A stretch of 64,000 bases of DNA from NCBI RefSeq assembly GCF_014876185.1, contig NZ_JADALJ010000001.1:3391501-3455500 (forward strand). Direction: 5' to 3'. Under the pieces are notes generated by a model that saw only the letters and a program-made list of their open reading frames with translations, had not been told where the DNA came from and ran no database searches. This document shows, one piece after another, positions 52,820-61,972 of the stretch. Source of the DNA: Rufibacter sp. LB8 (GTDB lineage Bacteria; Bacteroidota; Bacteroidia; Cytophagales; Hymenobacteraceae). Position numbers and translations under genes: made by a program. Positions within the stretch are counted from its first letter, which is position 1. Each line of letters starts with the position of its first letter.

Positions 52820-54475
52820 CTATAATGTCCATTGAGGTTTAGAAAAGGTACCTGTGTTCTTTATCTTTCCCATTCTCCTGAGTTCAGACAGGAGGTTGTT
52901 TATCTTGATCTTCCGTTGTTTCTCATCCATCCAGTCAGGAAGCTTATCCCAAAGCAGGGCATCTACATCGCTTCTGTTTAGGCTTTCATGTTCCTTGACG
53001 GCTCTTTCAATCAAATCAAGGTAATACCCCTTGTCAAATCCTTTGTTTCTGGAATAGACTGCTTTTTGCCCGGTTTGTTGAGCCACTTTAATACCAATGT
53101 AGTAGTTAGGCTTTCTCCCTTCAATAAGCTTTTTTGACCTTAGGTGCTTTTCCTCATACGCACTCAACAGCTGTCTTTTCTGGACCTTGTCAAGCATGAT
53201 GATCTCTTCAAGGGTTAAGTCTTTGTTCTGGGCAAGCATACTGGCATAGTCAATGTCTAGCACTTTACCTGTAATGGTTACTTTCACCCTGTTGGCACTC
53301 AGGTCATAATCTGGCATGGGGAAGAAGCGTTCCCGCTGATAGTTGAATATCTTTTTGATACCTCCCCCTGCCGTGTCTACCATTTTCAGGTTGAACATAG
53401 CAGCTGCTAAGAACCGGTTGCGGTAATGCTCTTCAGGGGCATCTTCCATTACCACCCGCTCGACACTACCCGGTATGAAATCTCCCAAGTTGGTAAAGAT
53501 CAGCTGGTCATCCATCTCAACCACATTGATGCGGCCATGCTTTGTATAATCTTGGTGTGCGATACAGTTATTGATGGCCTCTCTGATAGAATAGGGCTCA
53601 TACTGATTTACCTCATCTGGAAACAGCGTACCATCTTTCATATACCTATACTTAAGATTCCGGATCTTGGCATATACCTTATCTACCGCCAACAGCATAG
53701 GGAGGCCAATGATACTGTAATCCTTGTCATTGCCATTCGCGTCTTTCAACAACCACCTTATTTTAGCTTCGGCAGGATTTATGAAATGCTCTGCTTCCTC
53801 TTTCCCCAGCAGGATGATAGCCGTTCTGGTGATCTTGCCTTTAATGGTAAGCTTGGCTTTGTTAAGAAAGGTGATGTCATCCCAAGTATCAACCTCTTGT
53901 GCCTTTTCCGGCAGTTTGTTTTTGAAATTCTCTCTGGCTACTTGTAAAGCCTGGCTATCTAAATCATCAATGGTAGCATCTGGCACAATAGCTGCGCTCC
54001 AGTCTTCAGTGGTGGCTTGTGCCCTGATACGCTCAATCTCCTCTAGGTTTAGCGGGACCAGTTCCTCACTATCCCTGCCATAGTAATGCCCATCAAACGC
54101 AATCGGGAATCCTTTAGGGGCAGCTGGGATCTGAAACATCACCACTCTCCCCTCAGGGAACATCATTTCATAGATCTCCATGAACGTGATGCGGTTAGTG
54201 GTCTTATTGGCTATTTCACTTTTTAGGCTGTCTAAGTCTTTTCTGATAGCCCTGTATTGACTGTTTACAATGTTGTGTTGTTTATTCTCAATCCCAAACA
54301 CCAGCCAAGCGAATGGTTTTCCTTTCAGGTTCGCCTCATTGCTCAGCGCAGAAAAATACTTGCCGAGTTTAGAGAAATCATAACTGGACTTCGCTTCCTT
54401 GAACTCTACTATCTCTGTTTCTGCCCCAAGGCTACGAAGTTGCTGAAGTATGGCTTCTAATTGCTGATTGGTCAT
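52820..54475 (-). CDS. AlbA_2/Schlafen-type ATP-binding protein
   Basis: A 551-residue protein. Residues about 5-150 are the AlbA_2 (divergent AAA_4/Schlafen-like) domain: TEIVEFKEAKSSYDFSKLGK, FAWLVFGIENKQHNIVN and FYGRD-type motif in GHYYGRDSEELVPL. The middle part resembles the RecG-like C-terminal ATPase-type domain (YSIREAINNCIAHQDYTKHG), followed by a winged-helix tail. Such proteins are annotated as transcriptional regulators or putative DNA-binding proteins and also occur in defence islands. The ATG at 54475 is used. Confidence 0.85.
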   Translation of the reverse strand: MTNQQLEAILQQLRSLGAETEIVEFKEAKSSYDFSKLGKYFSALSNEANLKGKPFAWLVFGIENKQHNIVNSQYRAIRKDLDSLKSEIANKTTNRITFMEIYEMMFPEGRVVMFQIPAAPKGFPIAFDGHYYGRDSEELVPLNLEEIERIRAQATTEDWSAAIVPDATIDDLDSQALQVARENFKNKLPEKAQEVDTWDDITFLNKAKLTIKGKITRTAIILLGKEEAEHFINPAEAKIRWLLKDANGNDKDYSIIGLPMLLAVDKVYAKIRNLKYRYMKDGTLFPDEVNQYEPYSIREAINNCIAHQDYTKHGRINVVEMDDQLIFTNLGDFIPGSVERVVMEDAPEEHYRNRFLAAAMFNLKMVDTAGGGIKKIFNYQRERFFPMPDYDLSANRVKVTITGKVLDIDYASMLAQNKDLTLEEIIMLDKVQKRQLLSAYEEKHLRSKKLIEGRKPNYYIGIKVAQQTGQKAVYSRNKGFDKGYYLDLIERAVKEHESLNRSDVDALLWDKLPDWMDEKQRKIKINNLLSELRRMGKIKNTGTFSKPQWTL

Positions 54476-54639
54476 AAGCAATACTACTACTTGTTTCCTA
54501 CATTACCTTACTCATGCGCTATCCTTTTGGTAAAGGTAGCCAAAGGTGACTACACAAAATTGGGAAGCAACTCTACTATTGGCAGTATAGGTCTTGGTTT
54601 TTACAATTAACAGAGTATTGTGAAATCTGTTTCCTTTAG

Positions 54640-54705
54640 GAGTAAGAGTATTTTGTCAACCAAAGCTTGTTTGTAGTAGTAATTCGCATATCGGGTATAA
54701 TGTTC
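54640..54705 (-). pseudogene. 5' fragment of the GRDP-like gene
   Basis: The stretch around ACCAAAGCTTGTTTGTAGTA matches ACCAAAGCTTGTTTGTTTGC near 51248, and GGGTATAATG matches AGGTATAATT upstream of the GRDP start. Only the first codons and leader are preserved. Confidence 0.5.
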
Positions 54706-54791
54706 TCTTAGAATACCCAGATCCTAATTTAAATTGCACTTGTATGCTGCTTATTTCCGCGCTAACATGAGTAGACAAGCAAAACGGGATT

Positions 54792-54835
54792 TTACGTTTT
54801 TGGCCTCATTTTCCAGAAAGAGGCCAAAAACGCAA
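54792..54835. repeat. GTTTTTGGC-family hairpin repeat
   Basis: TTACGTTTTTGGCCTC and GAGGCCAAAAACGCAA arms with loop ATTTTCCAGAAA: a clear copy of the family and close to its consensus. Confidence 0.7.
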
Positions 54836-54840
54836 CTATG

Positions 54841-54957
54841 CCAATCCTCTAAAGACCATGACCTTGTTCACGGCATCCACTACTTTCTGGATATAGCCCT
54901 ATCTTTGTCCACGAAACCGTTGGTCTCACCAGAGTTGCTGTTGATGCGCACGGCACG
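54841..54957 (-). pseudogene. 3' fragment of a DUF6232-like gene
   Basis: Aligns with 61976-62088 of the intact DUF6232-like gene (shared GTTGATGCGCACGGC, TTCACGGC(A/G)TCCA and neighbouring bases). The minus-strand reading contains VRINSNSGETNGFV followed by a frameshift and stop. It directly abuts the next duplicated fragment at 54961. Confidence 0.6.
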
Positions 54958-54960
54958 TCA

Positions 54961-55629
54961 TTAAACCAATCTCGCCTTTGCCTGCTCCAGCAAGGTTAGC
55001 ACCTGCACCAGTTCCTCTGGGCTCATGAATACCATTGAATTGGAGTCAAACCTGGATAATTTCAGATAGGCAGACCATTTCTTCTTGTCCTGGCTATAAT
55101 AGCAACCTGCCTCAAACCCTCCTCTACTGGTAAAGGAGACCTCAGTGTAATTGGCATGGGTGCTGGTCAGCAGACTTGACTGTATCAATTTGATTGATTT
55201 AATGAGGCCATCCAGTTCATCTGCATCCACAGAGCCCAGCTTTGTGCCCGCAGAATAACCACTGCCCGTTACGGCAGAGAACCTGACCGCACTGGTCTTG
55301 GAGGCATTGATGAGGTCTTTTAACACCATCACCTGCACTGTCAATAGTAGCCATTTCCCTTTCGCCATCTGCACAAAGAAGATTCTTTGTACCACTACTA
55401 CTGGCATGCCATTGGCTTCGGTTGGAGTGTTAAGGACGAAGGAAGCAGCGGGTGATGGCGGACGTGGAAATAGAGACTCCCGTTGCCTGATGAAAAGGGT
55501 CAAGCCAGCTGAAAGGATTTCCTTGGGCTTTGGTTTAGTTGTATAGACCGAGTGAAGGCCTACCTTGTCCACCCGCAACTCCTCTTGCCTAAAGGAGCCT
55601 TTATTGGAAATAATTTCTTTGCTTTTCAA
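54961..55629 (-). pseudogene. Chimeric copy of the exported protein at 61242
   Basis: A 222-codon frame. Residues about 100-222 are nearly identical to residues 58-180 of the exported protein at 61242 (VQVMVLKDLIN to the end), differing at only a few positions. The first 100 residues are unrelated, lack a signal peptide and look like translated non-coding DNA. Similarity begins sharply near 55341. The copy has lost its signal and N-terminal part, so it is probably non-functional. It starts inside the large palindrome at 55625. Confidence 0.6.
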
Positions 55630-55686
55630 TTAGAACAGCCCATATACTGCAAAGCGCTTTGCAGTATATGGGCTGTTCTAATTGAA
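55625..55686. repeat. 62-bp perfect palindrome, no spacer
   Basis: The sequence is exactly self-complementary around a centre at AAAGC/GCTTT, with arms reading TCAATTAGAACAGCCCATAT and onward to ACTGC. It lies between the chimeric pseudogene and the 3' end of the M4 metalloprotease gene. It can form a 31-bp cruciform or RNA hairpin without loop. Confidence 0.85.
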
Positions 55687-55697
55687 TATGGGATATC

Positions 55698-58127
55698 CTA
55701 TTTCCCTATTTGTATGTGGCGCCTGAAATTCTTCCCGTGGTGAATGATATGTAGGATGTAATTACCCTTTGGAAGGTCCCGTACATCCATGTAGACTTTG
55801 CTCTGGCCAGCTTTTGCCAGTATAGTTCGCACTTTCATACCCTTGTTATTGTAGAGGTCAAGGGTGGCTGGTTCTGTCTCGCTTGGAAGCACTGATACTG
55901 TCATCTGGTCCTCGGCTGGGTTAGGATAGGCCGCATAGGCACCATCCCCATATTGCCTTGGCCGAAGGTTTAGAATCATGGTGGAGGTGACGCAATTGGT
56001 ATAGGCAATTATCTCCAGAAAAATTGGGTCATGGTAGGGAACCACGACATTAAGTTCCGCTCCATTTGGGGAAAAATAGGAGGTTTCACCATAGACCAGA
56101 TTCCAATCTACTTGAGTCACCGTGTTATTAGAAGGAAGGAACAAAAGCACATTCACCATCCCAGGCTCAACATCAATGTCCTCATTCGAAGTGTTGATAG
56201 GGATGTTCCCGTTACTCAGATCTGCCACCCTCGCCGTAAAGGGAAAATCCTCATAATTCATGTGTATAGTTTTTGTAATCGAGTAGACACACCCACCTAT
56301 GGTTACTTGAGCGGTCAAGGTGAAAGGTACAGCTGAATAAGACGTTGCCTTGAGGGTAATGGCGCTGGTAGAAGAAGCCACAACCGTTACATTTGAAGGG
56401 ACCGTGCCCCATGTGGCGCCAGTGATAGGGCCACTTATGGTAAAGGTTTTCTGCTGGTTATAGCATAATTCATTTGAGCCTGTGATTGAAGCAGGTAAGA
56501 CATATTTTTCACCCACCCCAACGGCATGCCAGGCGTTCATGACCGCAGAATGCTGACAAGAGTTCACGCCGAACTTTGCAATAGCTGCATTAATCATGGA
56601 AGTCCTGATTGCCGGGTAGGTTGTTGTACCGTCCAAGTAGTTATTAAAAACAGCCTCAACTATCAATTGCTCAGCAGAATTCAACCCAATCCCAGTCACT
56701 GAATAGCTATTGCCAATTCCGTTCACACCACTTTGACCATTAACCAATATATAGAACCAATGCGATAATACCCCACTTCTTACATATTCATAATCGCCGC
56801 CGGTTGAATTGTATTGCGCACTTAAATAAGTGTTAGCTATTTGGGTAATCGCGTTGGGATCGTTGGTGTTTTGAAGGTTTCTTAGGTAGGGCTTTTTTTT
56901 AGTGATCTGCTCTGACATTTGCCAGGGTGCATTCAATTTTATCCTATACTCAAAAATGGCTGCCCAAATATCACTGATGCCTTCATTGAAAGCCCTCTGG
57001 TCACCAGAGTTTCCCCAGCCTATTTGGTATTGAGTTATACCGTGGGCATATTCGTGACCCACAACGTCTAAACTTGCTATAGGGTGGTAATTGGATCCAC
57101 CTTGACCAAACACAAGAGTACTTGAAGATATATTCCAATAGGCATTGTCTGTATTATTGCCAAATCTTACATAAGCATTTATAGGTTGGCCAGCCCCGCT
57201 TGCAGGGTTGTTAAAGCTGTTGATTTGATAAGTGCTATACAGATAGTCATAAATTTTCTGTAATGCCCAGTGGACATCCAGTCCCATGTCATTTGCACTG
57301 GGGGCATGTTCAGAGGCTGTCCAGTTATTGTCATTGTCTGTAAGTTCCACCGCACTAGACAAGATACTGCCGCTGTTCTGAAGGTTGCGGGTATGAATGG
57401 TGGCGCCGCGCGTGTTGTCAAAAAGCCTATGTCCGCCGGAAAAGGGATTAGTATCTGCAGTCTGTGTACCGCTATAGCGTGTGGCAAATGTTCCTTCCAA
57501 ATCCAACATCCTGGATTCTGTCATTACCAATTTTCCTGTATGTGCGTCCACAAAACCGATTTCATTGTTATTAGGGTGGTCTGACTCAAGGTAGATGCGG
57601 TAAACCAATTGCACTGATGTAGTTGAGTCACTTTTGGATTTTCCCGCAATCTCTTTCACAATAAGGCTTAACATTGTTTCTGCCACTGCCTTCTGCTCAA
57701 TCCCTTTAATCGTCAAAAACGTATTTAGCGCTTCCTCTTGAGAAATGGAGGGTGTGGCGTTAAGGTTTTCAGTTATAACATAGTGGCCATTTGCAAAGTA
57801 TATTTTGCCATTTTTGAAATGAAGGTTATATCCTGCACCCTCTATCTTGACACCTTGGTGATACTGGTCGAAATGCTCATGCATAAATCCATCATTATTC
57901 GACTTATGTGGTGATTTCTTAAACTGGTTATCCAGTTGAGCCCCTAGATAATCTTGGAAAAAAACCTTGGCCGAAGTAGGGACGTGCTTCCCGTCGCCAA
58001 AGAACTCAACTGAGCCGATGGTGCCATTTTTTTTCTTTTGTATGATTGGTGGCTGGTCTTTCTCTTGGGCATGGCACAGGATAGAAAAAGAAAGGCCTGC
58101 TAGTAGGCAGACAAAAAAGTTTTTCAT
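55698..58127 (-). CDS. M4-family (thermolysin-like) metalloprotease with T9SS sorting tail
   Basis: An 809-residue secreted protease: signal peptide to residue 20 (LCHAQ), FTP and PepSY-like propeptide (residues 30-205), and an M4 catalytic domain with HEYAH (His358, Glu359, His362) and the third ligand Glu382 in NEGISD. After the catalytic part come an immunoglobulin/PKD-like stretch (about 545-720) and a C-terminal type A sorting domain (YPNPAEDQMTVS near 735, ending RRHIQIGK) for type 9 secretion. It would digest extracellular protein. It stands alone. Confidence 0.93.
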   Translation of the reverse strand: MKNFFVCLLAGLSFSILCHAQEKDQPPIIQKKKNGTIGSVEFFGDGKHVPTSAKVFFQDYLGAQLDNQFKKSPHKSNNDGFMHEHFDQYHQGVKIEGAGYNLHFKNGKIYFANGHYVITENLNATPSISQEEALNTFLTIKGIEQKAVAETMLSLIVKEIAGKSKSDSTTSVQLVYRIYLESDHPNNNEIGFVDAHTGKLVMTESRMLDLEGTFATRYSGTQTADTNPFSGGHRLFDNTRGATIHTRNLQNSGSILSSAVELTDNDNNWTASEHAPSANDMGLDVHWALQKIYDYLYSTYQINSFNNPASGAGQPINAYVRFGNNTDNAYWNISSSTLVFGQGGSNYHPIASLDVVGHEYAHGITQYQIGWGNSGDQRAFNEGISDIWAAIFEYRIKLNAPWQMSEQITKKKPYLRNLQNTNDPNAITQIANTYLSAQYNSTGGDYEYVRSGVLSHWFYILVNGQSGVNGIGNSYSVTGIGLNSAEQLIVEAVFNNYLDGTTTYPAIRTSMINAAIAKFGVNSCQHSAVMNAWHAVGVGEKYVLPASITGSNELCYNQQKTFTISGPITGATWGTVPSNVTVVASSTSAITLKATSYSAVPFTLTAQVTIGGCVYSITKTIHMNYEDFPFTARVADLSNGNIPINTSNEDIDVEPGMVNVLLFLPSNNTVTQVDWNLVYGETSYFSPNGAELNVVVPYHDPIFLEIIAYTNCVTSTMILNLRPRQYGDGAYAAYPNPAEDQMTVSVLPSETEPATLDLYNNKGMKVRTILAKAGQSKVYMDVRDLPKGNYILHIIHHGKNFRRHIQIGK

Positions 58128-58305
58128 AAAGTGATTATAATGGTGGTGAAATTTTTGAATAGAAAGTAAGGCAGGCTAGTATTTAATATATTTGACCTAA
58201 GAGGGGATTATACAGGAAGTATTAAACAAAAGCCCCTTTTAGCAGATGATGGCAAGTAATAAAAAGGGTATACTGAACTGTACAAGCTTCTCTTTACCCT
58301 GTGTG

Positions 58306-58716
58306 CTATTTCTTCCTATAAACAAAATAATCAAACATGGCTAGTGCGTCTATATCCAGTGTCAAGGTTTTGTACTCTTTGTCAAATGAATAATAATAGC
58401 TTTCAGCTATGGTGTCTACCTGGTCAATATCAAGGGCATAGTAATAATAAACCAGCATGGAGTCATTGAGGGTATAGTCACCATAAGTATATTTCTTGGA
58501 ATCGTAGTCATAGTTTCTGTATGAACTGTCATTCAGGAATTCAGTGTACCCACTTGGTGATACATCCAATAGATTATCAAGGGACACTCCTTCCTGACGC
58601 AGTTCCCACTTTCCCAAGATGGCCTTCTTGGGACTGATTTTTATATCTTCCTTGTCACAGCTGATAATTGCTAATACAAGGGGAAGAAGACAAATTAACT
58701 TGAATGGACTTTTCAT
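58306..58716 (-). CDS. Lipoprotein, lipocalin-like domain
   Basis: A 136-residue lipoprotein with lipobox LAIISC (Cys20), then a KKAILGKWELRQEG opening typical of small lipocalin-like Bacteroidetes lipoproteins, and a beta-rich body. Function unknown. Confidence 0.75.
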   Translation of the reverse strand: MKSPFKLICLLPLVLAIISCDKEDIKISPKKAILGKWELRQEGVSLDNLLDVSPSGYTEFLNDSSYRNYDYDSKKYTYGDYTLNDSMLVYYYYALDIDQVDTIAESYYYSFDKEYKTLTLDIDALAMFDYFVYRKK

Positions 58717-58973
58717 AATATGGGGATCTGCTGTTGCTTCCTATAATGTTAATGAAATTATTCTTTTTGATATTCAAACCTTGCCTATGAAAAAGTATGC
58801 CATTTTTTATAAAAAGGCTAATTCTTTTGTTCTGCTTAGGCCTCATTGAATAAAAATTGGATAGATATTGTCAAGTGTCGTGCTCTGATTTTCGCCTAGG
58901 TTTTAAAGTTCAGCATTCCATACATCCATTGTTCTGTTTTTACTAAAGATCCCCACAGTCAAATGCTCTGTGA

Positions 58974-59117
58974 CTAACTCTTCTTGATATGGAAGTTAGC
59001 TGCGGAGGAGATGTTGCGCATGGCAAAGGTCTGACCACCTGAGATGAACCGTGACTGGGTCACGGTCACGTCTTGAAAGAAAATGGCTTCCTGTTGTTGG
59101 GCAATGGTGGTTTCCAT
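58974..59117 (-). pseudogene. 5' fragment of a DUF6232-like gene
   Basis: A 47-codon frame beginning METTIAQQQEAIFFQD and containing FISGGQTFAMRNISS then NFHIKKS, closed by a TAG. It aligns with the first third of the intact gene at 61973 (METTITQPQQETVFFQD...). It is a truncated duplicate lacking the membrane helices and C-terminal part; it might still be translated. Confidence 0.65.
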
Positions 59118-59141
59118 TTAGTTTGGTTATTATGTGATTTT

Positions 59142-59465
59142 CTATTTATAAGTTTCCAAGTGCTCAAAGTGATCTCTGAAATGAACCATCAGAACTTCAG
59201 TAAATCTGCCTAAAATATATCCTTTGGTACTCTCCTCAGGCTCTCCATTCTTGTTCCACCAAGAAATTTTAAATGAAACCTTGTCAATAAAAATATAGGG
59301 TTTGGGCATAGCTTTTCCATTCCATTGTTCGGGAATATGGGTGTATAAATTTTCCTTCTTGTCGTTTGTGACAATTGCCCAAGTCCTGAGCTTTCCATCA
59401 GTGATGGCTTTATTAATTGCTTTGATCAAGCTTTCTGGCTTAGCAGTAATGGCGTGTATTTCCAT
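59142..59465 (-). CDS. Small cytosolic protein of unknown function
   Basis: A 107-residue protein starting MEIHAITAKPESLIKAINKA with an alpha/beta-like pattern and the stretch KPYIFIDKVSFKISWWN. No signal, no family recognised. Composition is protein-like and the ATG is followed by well-ordered codons, so I take it as a real gene. Confidence 0.65.
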   Translation of the reverse strand: MEIHAITAKPESLIKAINKAITDGKLRTWAIVTNDKKENLYTHIPEQWNGKAMPKPYIFIDKVSFKISWWNKNGEPEESTKGYILGRFTEVLMVHFRDHFEHLETYK

Positions 59466-59777
59466 GATGTCAGGTTTTAAGTGATGTTGGGTTATAGCCT
59501 GTATTTGTGATAATTCTTTCTAGGCCAAGCAGGAAAGGAATAATGTAGAAGCAGAAAAATAAGCTTCAGAACAAATGAATCCCCTGTTTCTTGCCTCAAT
59601 TTTAGAAACAAGGCCTAAAACAATTAGTAACATTTCTTGCAGGGCCTACTGCCGTGCTTACTCTCTGCGTCTGCCTTGGAGACCGTTAAATGTTAGGCTG
59701 TATCGGTTGCAGGAGTTGGGGTGGGGCCAGGTGCTGTCACCCTCACAGATGAAAACGTTGGGCCTTGCCCTGGTCTT
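59466..59777. other. Intergenic with a hairpin repeat
   Basis: Contains a diverged GTTTTTGGC-family hairpin at 59584-59622 (CTGTTTCTTGCCTCAATTTT then AAGGCCTAAAACA). No gene seen. Confidence 0.5.
59584..59622. repeat. GTTTTTGGC-family hairpin repeat (diverged)
   Basis: CTGTTTCTTGCCTCAATTTT with AAGGCCTAAAACA as the second arm. A weaker copy than those at 50407 and 54792. Confidence 0.45.
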
Positions 59778-60272
59778 TTAGTCGTTCTGAATTAAACCCC
59801 TGAATTTTGCCCACCCGTAAATAAATTCTCTTATAAGTTGTACTCTTGGGTCTGGATTTACTTTTGCATTTTGGATGGTAACCATAGCGCCATTAGATAG
59901 CAGGTAATTGAATATCCCAAGACGGTCAAAAGCCTGGTAGTTATATGGGTCAGAGTAGGCGGGGTTTAGCCATTGACAATAGACAGCGTAACTATTTGCA
60001 AGAAAGAAGTCTATAGTTGTGGTAACATCCTGCCTGTATTGCATGGAGCATAAAACAATCCTTGGTTTTTGATCTCCAATTATATCACCCACATACGTTG
60101 CCCTTTCTTCAGGACTGCCACTAACCAAAAAAACCTCCACATATTCACCAGCCCTCAGGTAAAGCCGCCTTACATCAGACCCTGTCCGGACCGTTCGCCC
60201 AAACAAGCCATTCCAGGTGGTGGACTTCCCTGAATTCCTGAGTCCAAGTACGGCTACAACTAAATTATCCAT
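59778..60272 (-). CDS. Small P-loop NTPase
   Basis: A 164-residue protein with Walker A GLRNSGKSTTWNG at residues 10-22 and a strand KPRIVLCSMQYRQD near 68-81. It looks like a minimal P-loop ATP/GTPase with no clear GTPase specificity motif. It follows the 60407 gene on the same strand with a 134-base gap. No family name can be given. Confidence 0.75.
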   Translation of the reverse strand: MDNLVVAVLGLRNSGKSTTWNGLFGRTVRTGSDVRRLYLRAGEYVEVFLVSGSPEERATYVGDIIGDQKPRIVLCSMQYRQDVTTTIDFFLANSYAVYCQWLNPAYSDPYNYQAFDRLGIFNYLLSNGAMVTIQNAKVNPDPRVQLIREFIYGWAKFRGLIQND

Positions 60273-60406
60273 ATTTTAGGTTTCTTGTAATAAGGCTTAC
60301 CTGCTAGCTTAGAACATGCAATATATCCTTCTTGATGAGGCTTCCACCTAAACAAGAAGGTATTGGCCTTTAATAGTTATTAGATGAAATGGGTATTAGC
60401 AGAAGT

Positions 60407-61090
60407 TTAGGCTGCTTTAATTTCAGCAATGGTATTATCTAGCAAGGGAGATAGAGAACCTTTGGTAAATTCTGAATAAGCCACCTTCTGGACACTATAG
60501 GTGTCAATAACAATGCAGTGGTTTTCAGAGATCTGGTACTTGCTTGCGTAGTTGTCAACCAAATGTCTGTAAAGGGTTTCACAAAATATGCCCAGTTCGT
60601 TTTTCCTGAAGCCATTGATTTGTGCCACCAACCATAAGGCCCCTATCTCACGTTTCCCATTATGATTGAAGGAGAATAATAGGCTCGGATTCACGTATAA
60701 TGGGTATCCATCTATGGTCAGGATTTTTTGGAAGGAAGGCAGAGTTTCGTACTTCAGGCCAATTCCTGGTTTTAGATCCGTAAACTCAAAATCCTTGAAA
60801 TTAGTAAGGATATCTATGTTGCGCTGGTACATTGATTTGGTGCCATTATTCTTGGTTGCGGCAAGCTTTGCCTGTAGTTCGTCTATCTTGTTGTCAAAGA
60901 GCTCAGGGTTGTCAGATTTGAATACATTCTGGATACAACTGGTGCTGGAAATCCAGTAATCGCCTCCGCTGTCGTCATCTTCCGCTTTCTCTTTGGCTTG
61001 CCTCGTTCTTAATTTGAGCGCAAAGTTCTTCTTGCTCTTATCAGACCTTCTCCTGAATTCAACTAATTCTTTTATGGTAATTCGGTGCAT
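60407..61090 (-). CDS. Protein of unknown function upstream of P-loop NTPase
   Basis: A 227-residue protein: N-terminal charged helix, a stretch near 50-110 (SCIQNVFKSDNPELFDNKID) with coiled-coil-like character, and a mixed alpha/beta C-terminal part (GYPLYVNPSLLFSFNHNGKR, ALWLVAQINGFRKNELGIFC). No catalytic motif visible. It may form a pair with the P-loop NTPase downstream. Confidence 0.65.
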   Translation of the reverse strand: MHRITIKELVEFRRRSDKSKKNFALKLRTRQAKEKAEDDDSGGDYWISSTSCIQNVFKSDNPELFDNKIDELQAKLAATKNNGTKSMYQRNIDILTNFKDFEFTDLKPGIGLKYETLPSFQKILTIDGYPLYVNPSLLFSFNHNGKREIGALWLVAQINGFRKNELGIFCETLYRHLVDNYASKYQISENHCIVIDTYSVQKVAYSEFTKGSLSPLLDNTIAEIKAA

Positions 61091-61241
61091 AATAGGCTGT
61101 AATTAAGTACTGTCTTAGACTCAGTTTTTTAAGTAGAACCAGAAAGGCCCTTCAAAGTGGTTTGGTTTAGTCTGTAAATGGCAACTCAAATTGAATTCTG
61201 TTTCCATTCTGCCCACAATTTGGTATTAGTAGGAGAGCTGA

Positions 61242-61784
61242 TTAAACCAATTTCGCCTTTGCCTGTTCCAGCAGGGTTAGCACCTGCACCAGTTCCTCTG
61301 GGCTCATGAACACCATTGAATTGGAGTCAAACCTGGATAATTTCAGATAGGCAGACCATTTCTTCTTGTCCTGGCTATAATAGCAACCCGCCTCAAACCC
61401 TCCTCTACTGGTAAAGGAAACTTCAGTGTAGTTAGCTGGTGTGCTGGTCAGCAGACTTGACTGTATCAATTTGATTGATTTAATGAGGCCATCCAGTTCA
61501 TCTGCATCCACAGAGCCCAGCTTTGTGCCCGCAGAATAACCACTGCCTGTAACGGCAGAGAACCTGACCGCACTGGTCTTGGCGGCATTGATGAGGTCTT
61601 TTAACACCATCACCTGCACTTCCACGCCTTTCACCTTCCCAACATCCAGGAATTCTTTCTCAATCAGGGTCCCAGACTTAGCTGAGAATAAATCAGCTTT
61701 GCTTTGGTCAGCCTTCTTCTCTTGGGCACAAACACCAGAAAGGGTGAAAACACATAAGGCAGCAATAATTAAATGTTTTTTCAT
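61242..61784 (-). CDS. Exported protein of unknown function
   Basis: A 180-residue protein with signal peptide (LSGVCAQEK) and a soluble domain (VQVMVLKDLINAAKTSAVRF, LGSVDADELDGLIKSIKLIQ, RFDSNSMVFMSPEELVQV). It is the intact source of the fragment at 54961. Function unknown; family not named. Confidence 0.75.
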   Translation of the reverse strand: MKKHLIIAALCVFTLSGVCAQEKKADQSKADLFSAKSGTLIEKEFLDVGKVKGVEVQVMVLKDLINAAKTSAVRFSAVTGSGYSAGTKLGSVDADELDGLIKSIKLIQSSLLTSTPANYTEVSFTSRGGFEAGCYYSQDKKKWSAYLKLSRFDSNSMVFMSPEELVQVLTLLEQAKAKLV

Positions 61785-61924
61785 AAAAGGGTTTAAGGAG
61801 TAAAATTATGACCCCGCAGACATCAGGGTTGTGGGATTAATAATCAGTTGAGGTAAAGGGTAATATCCATCAGGGGCATTGCTAATAAGCTACTAAACCA
61901 TAAATATAAAATTTTGGTAAATTT

Positions 61925-61963
61925 TGCGTTTTTGGCCTGTATTTGTAAAACGAGACCGATAAC
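61925..61963. repeat. GTTTTTGGC-family hairpin repeat
   Basis: TGCGTTTTTGGCCTGTATTT with ACGAGACCGATAACATG as the decayed second arm. Directly beside the 3' end of the DUF6232-like gene. Confidence 0.5.
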
Positions 61964-61972
61964 ATGCCCTAA

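Larger units (their letters stand above)
54476..54960. other. Gap with duplicated gene fragments
   Basis: Holds, in order, a repeat of the GRDP-like gene's 5' end (about 54640-54700), a hairpin copy (54792-54835) and a DUF6232-like 3' fragment (54841-54957). The same three elements occur in the same order at 51229-51505. Confidence 0.6.
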
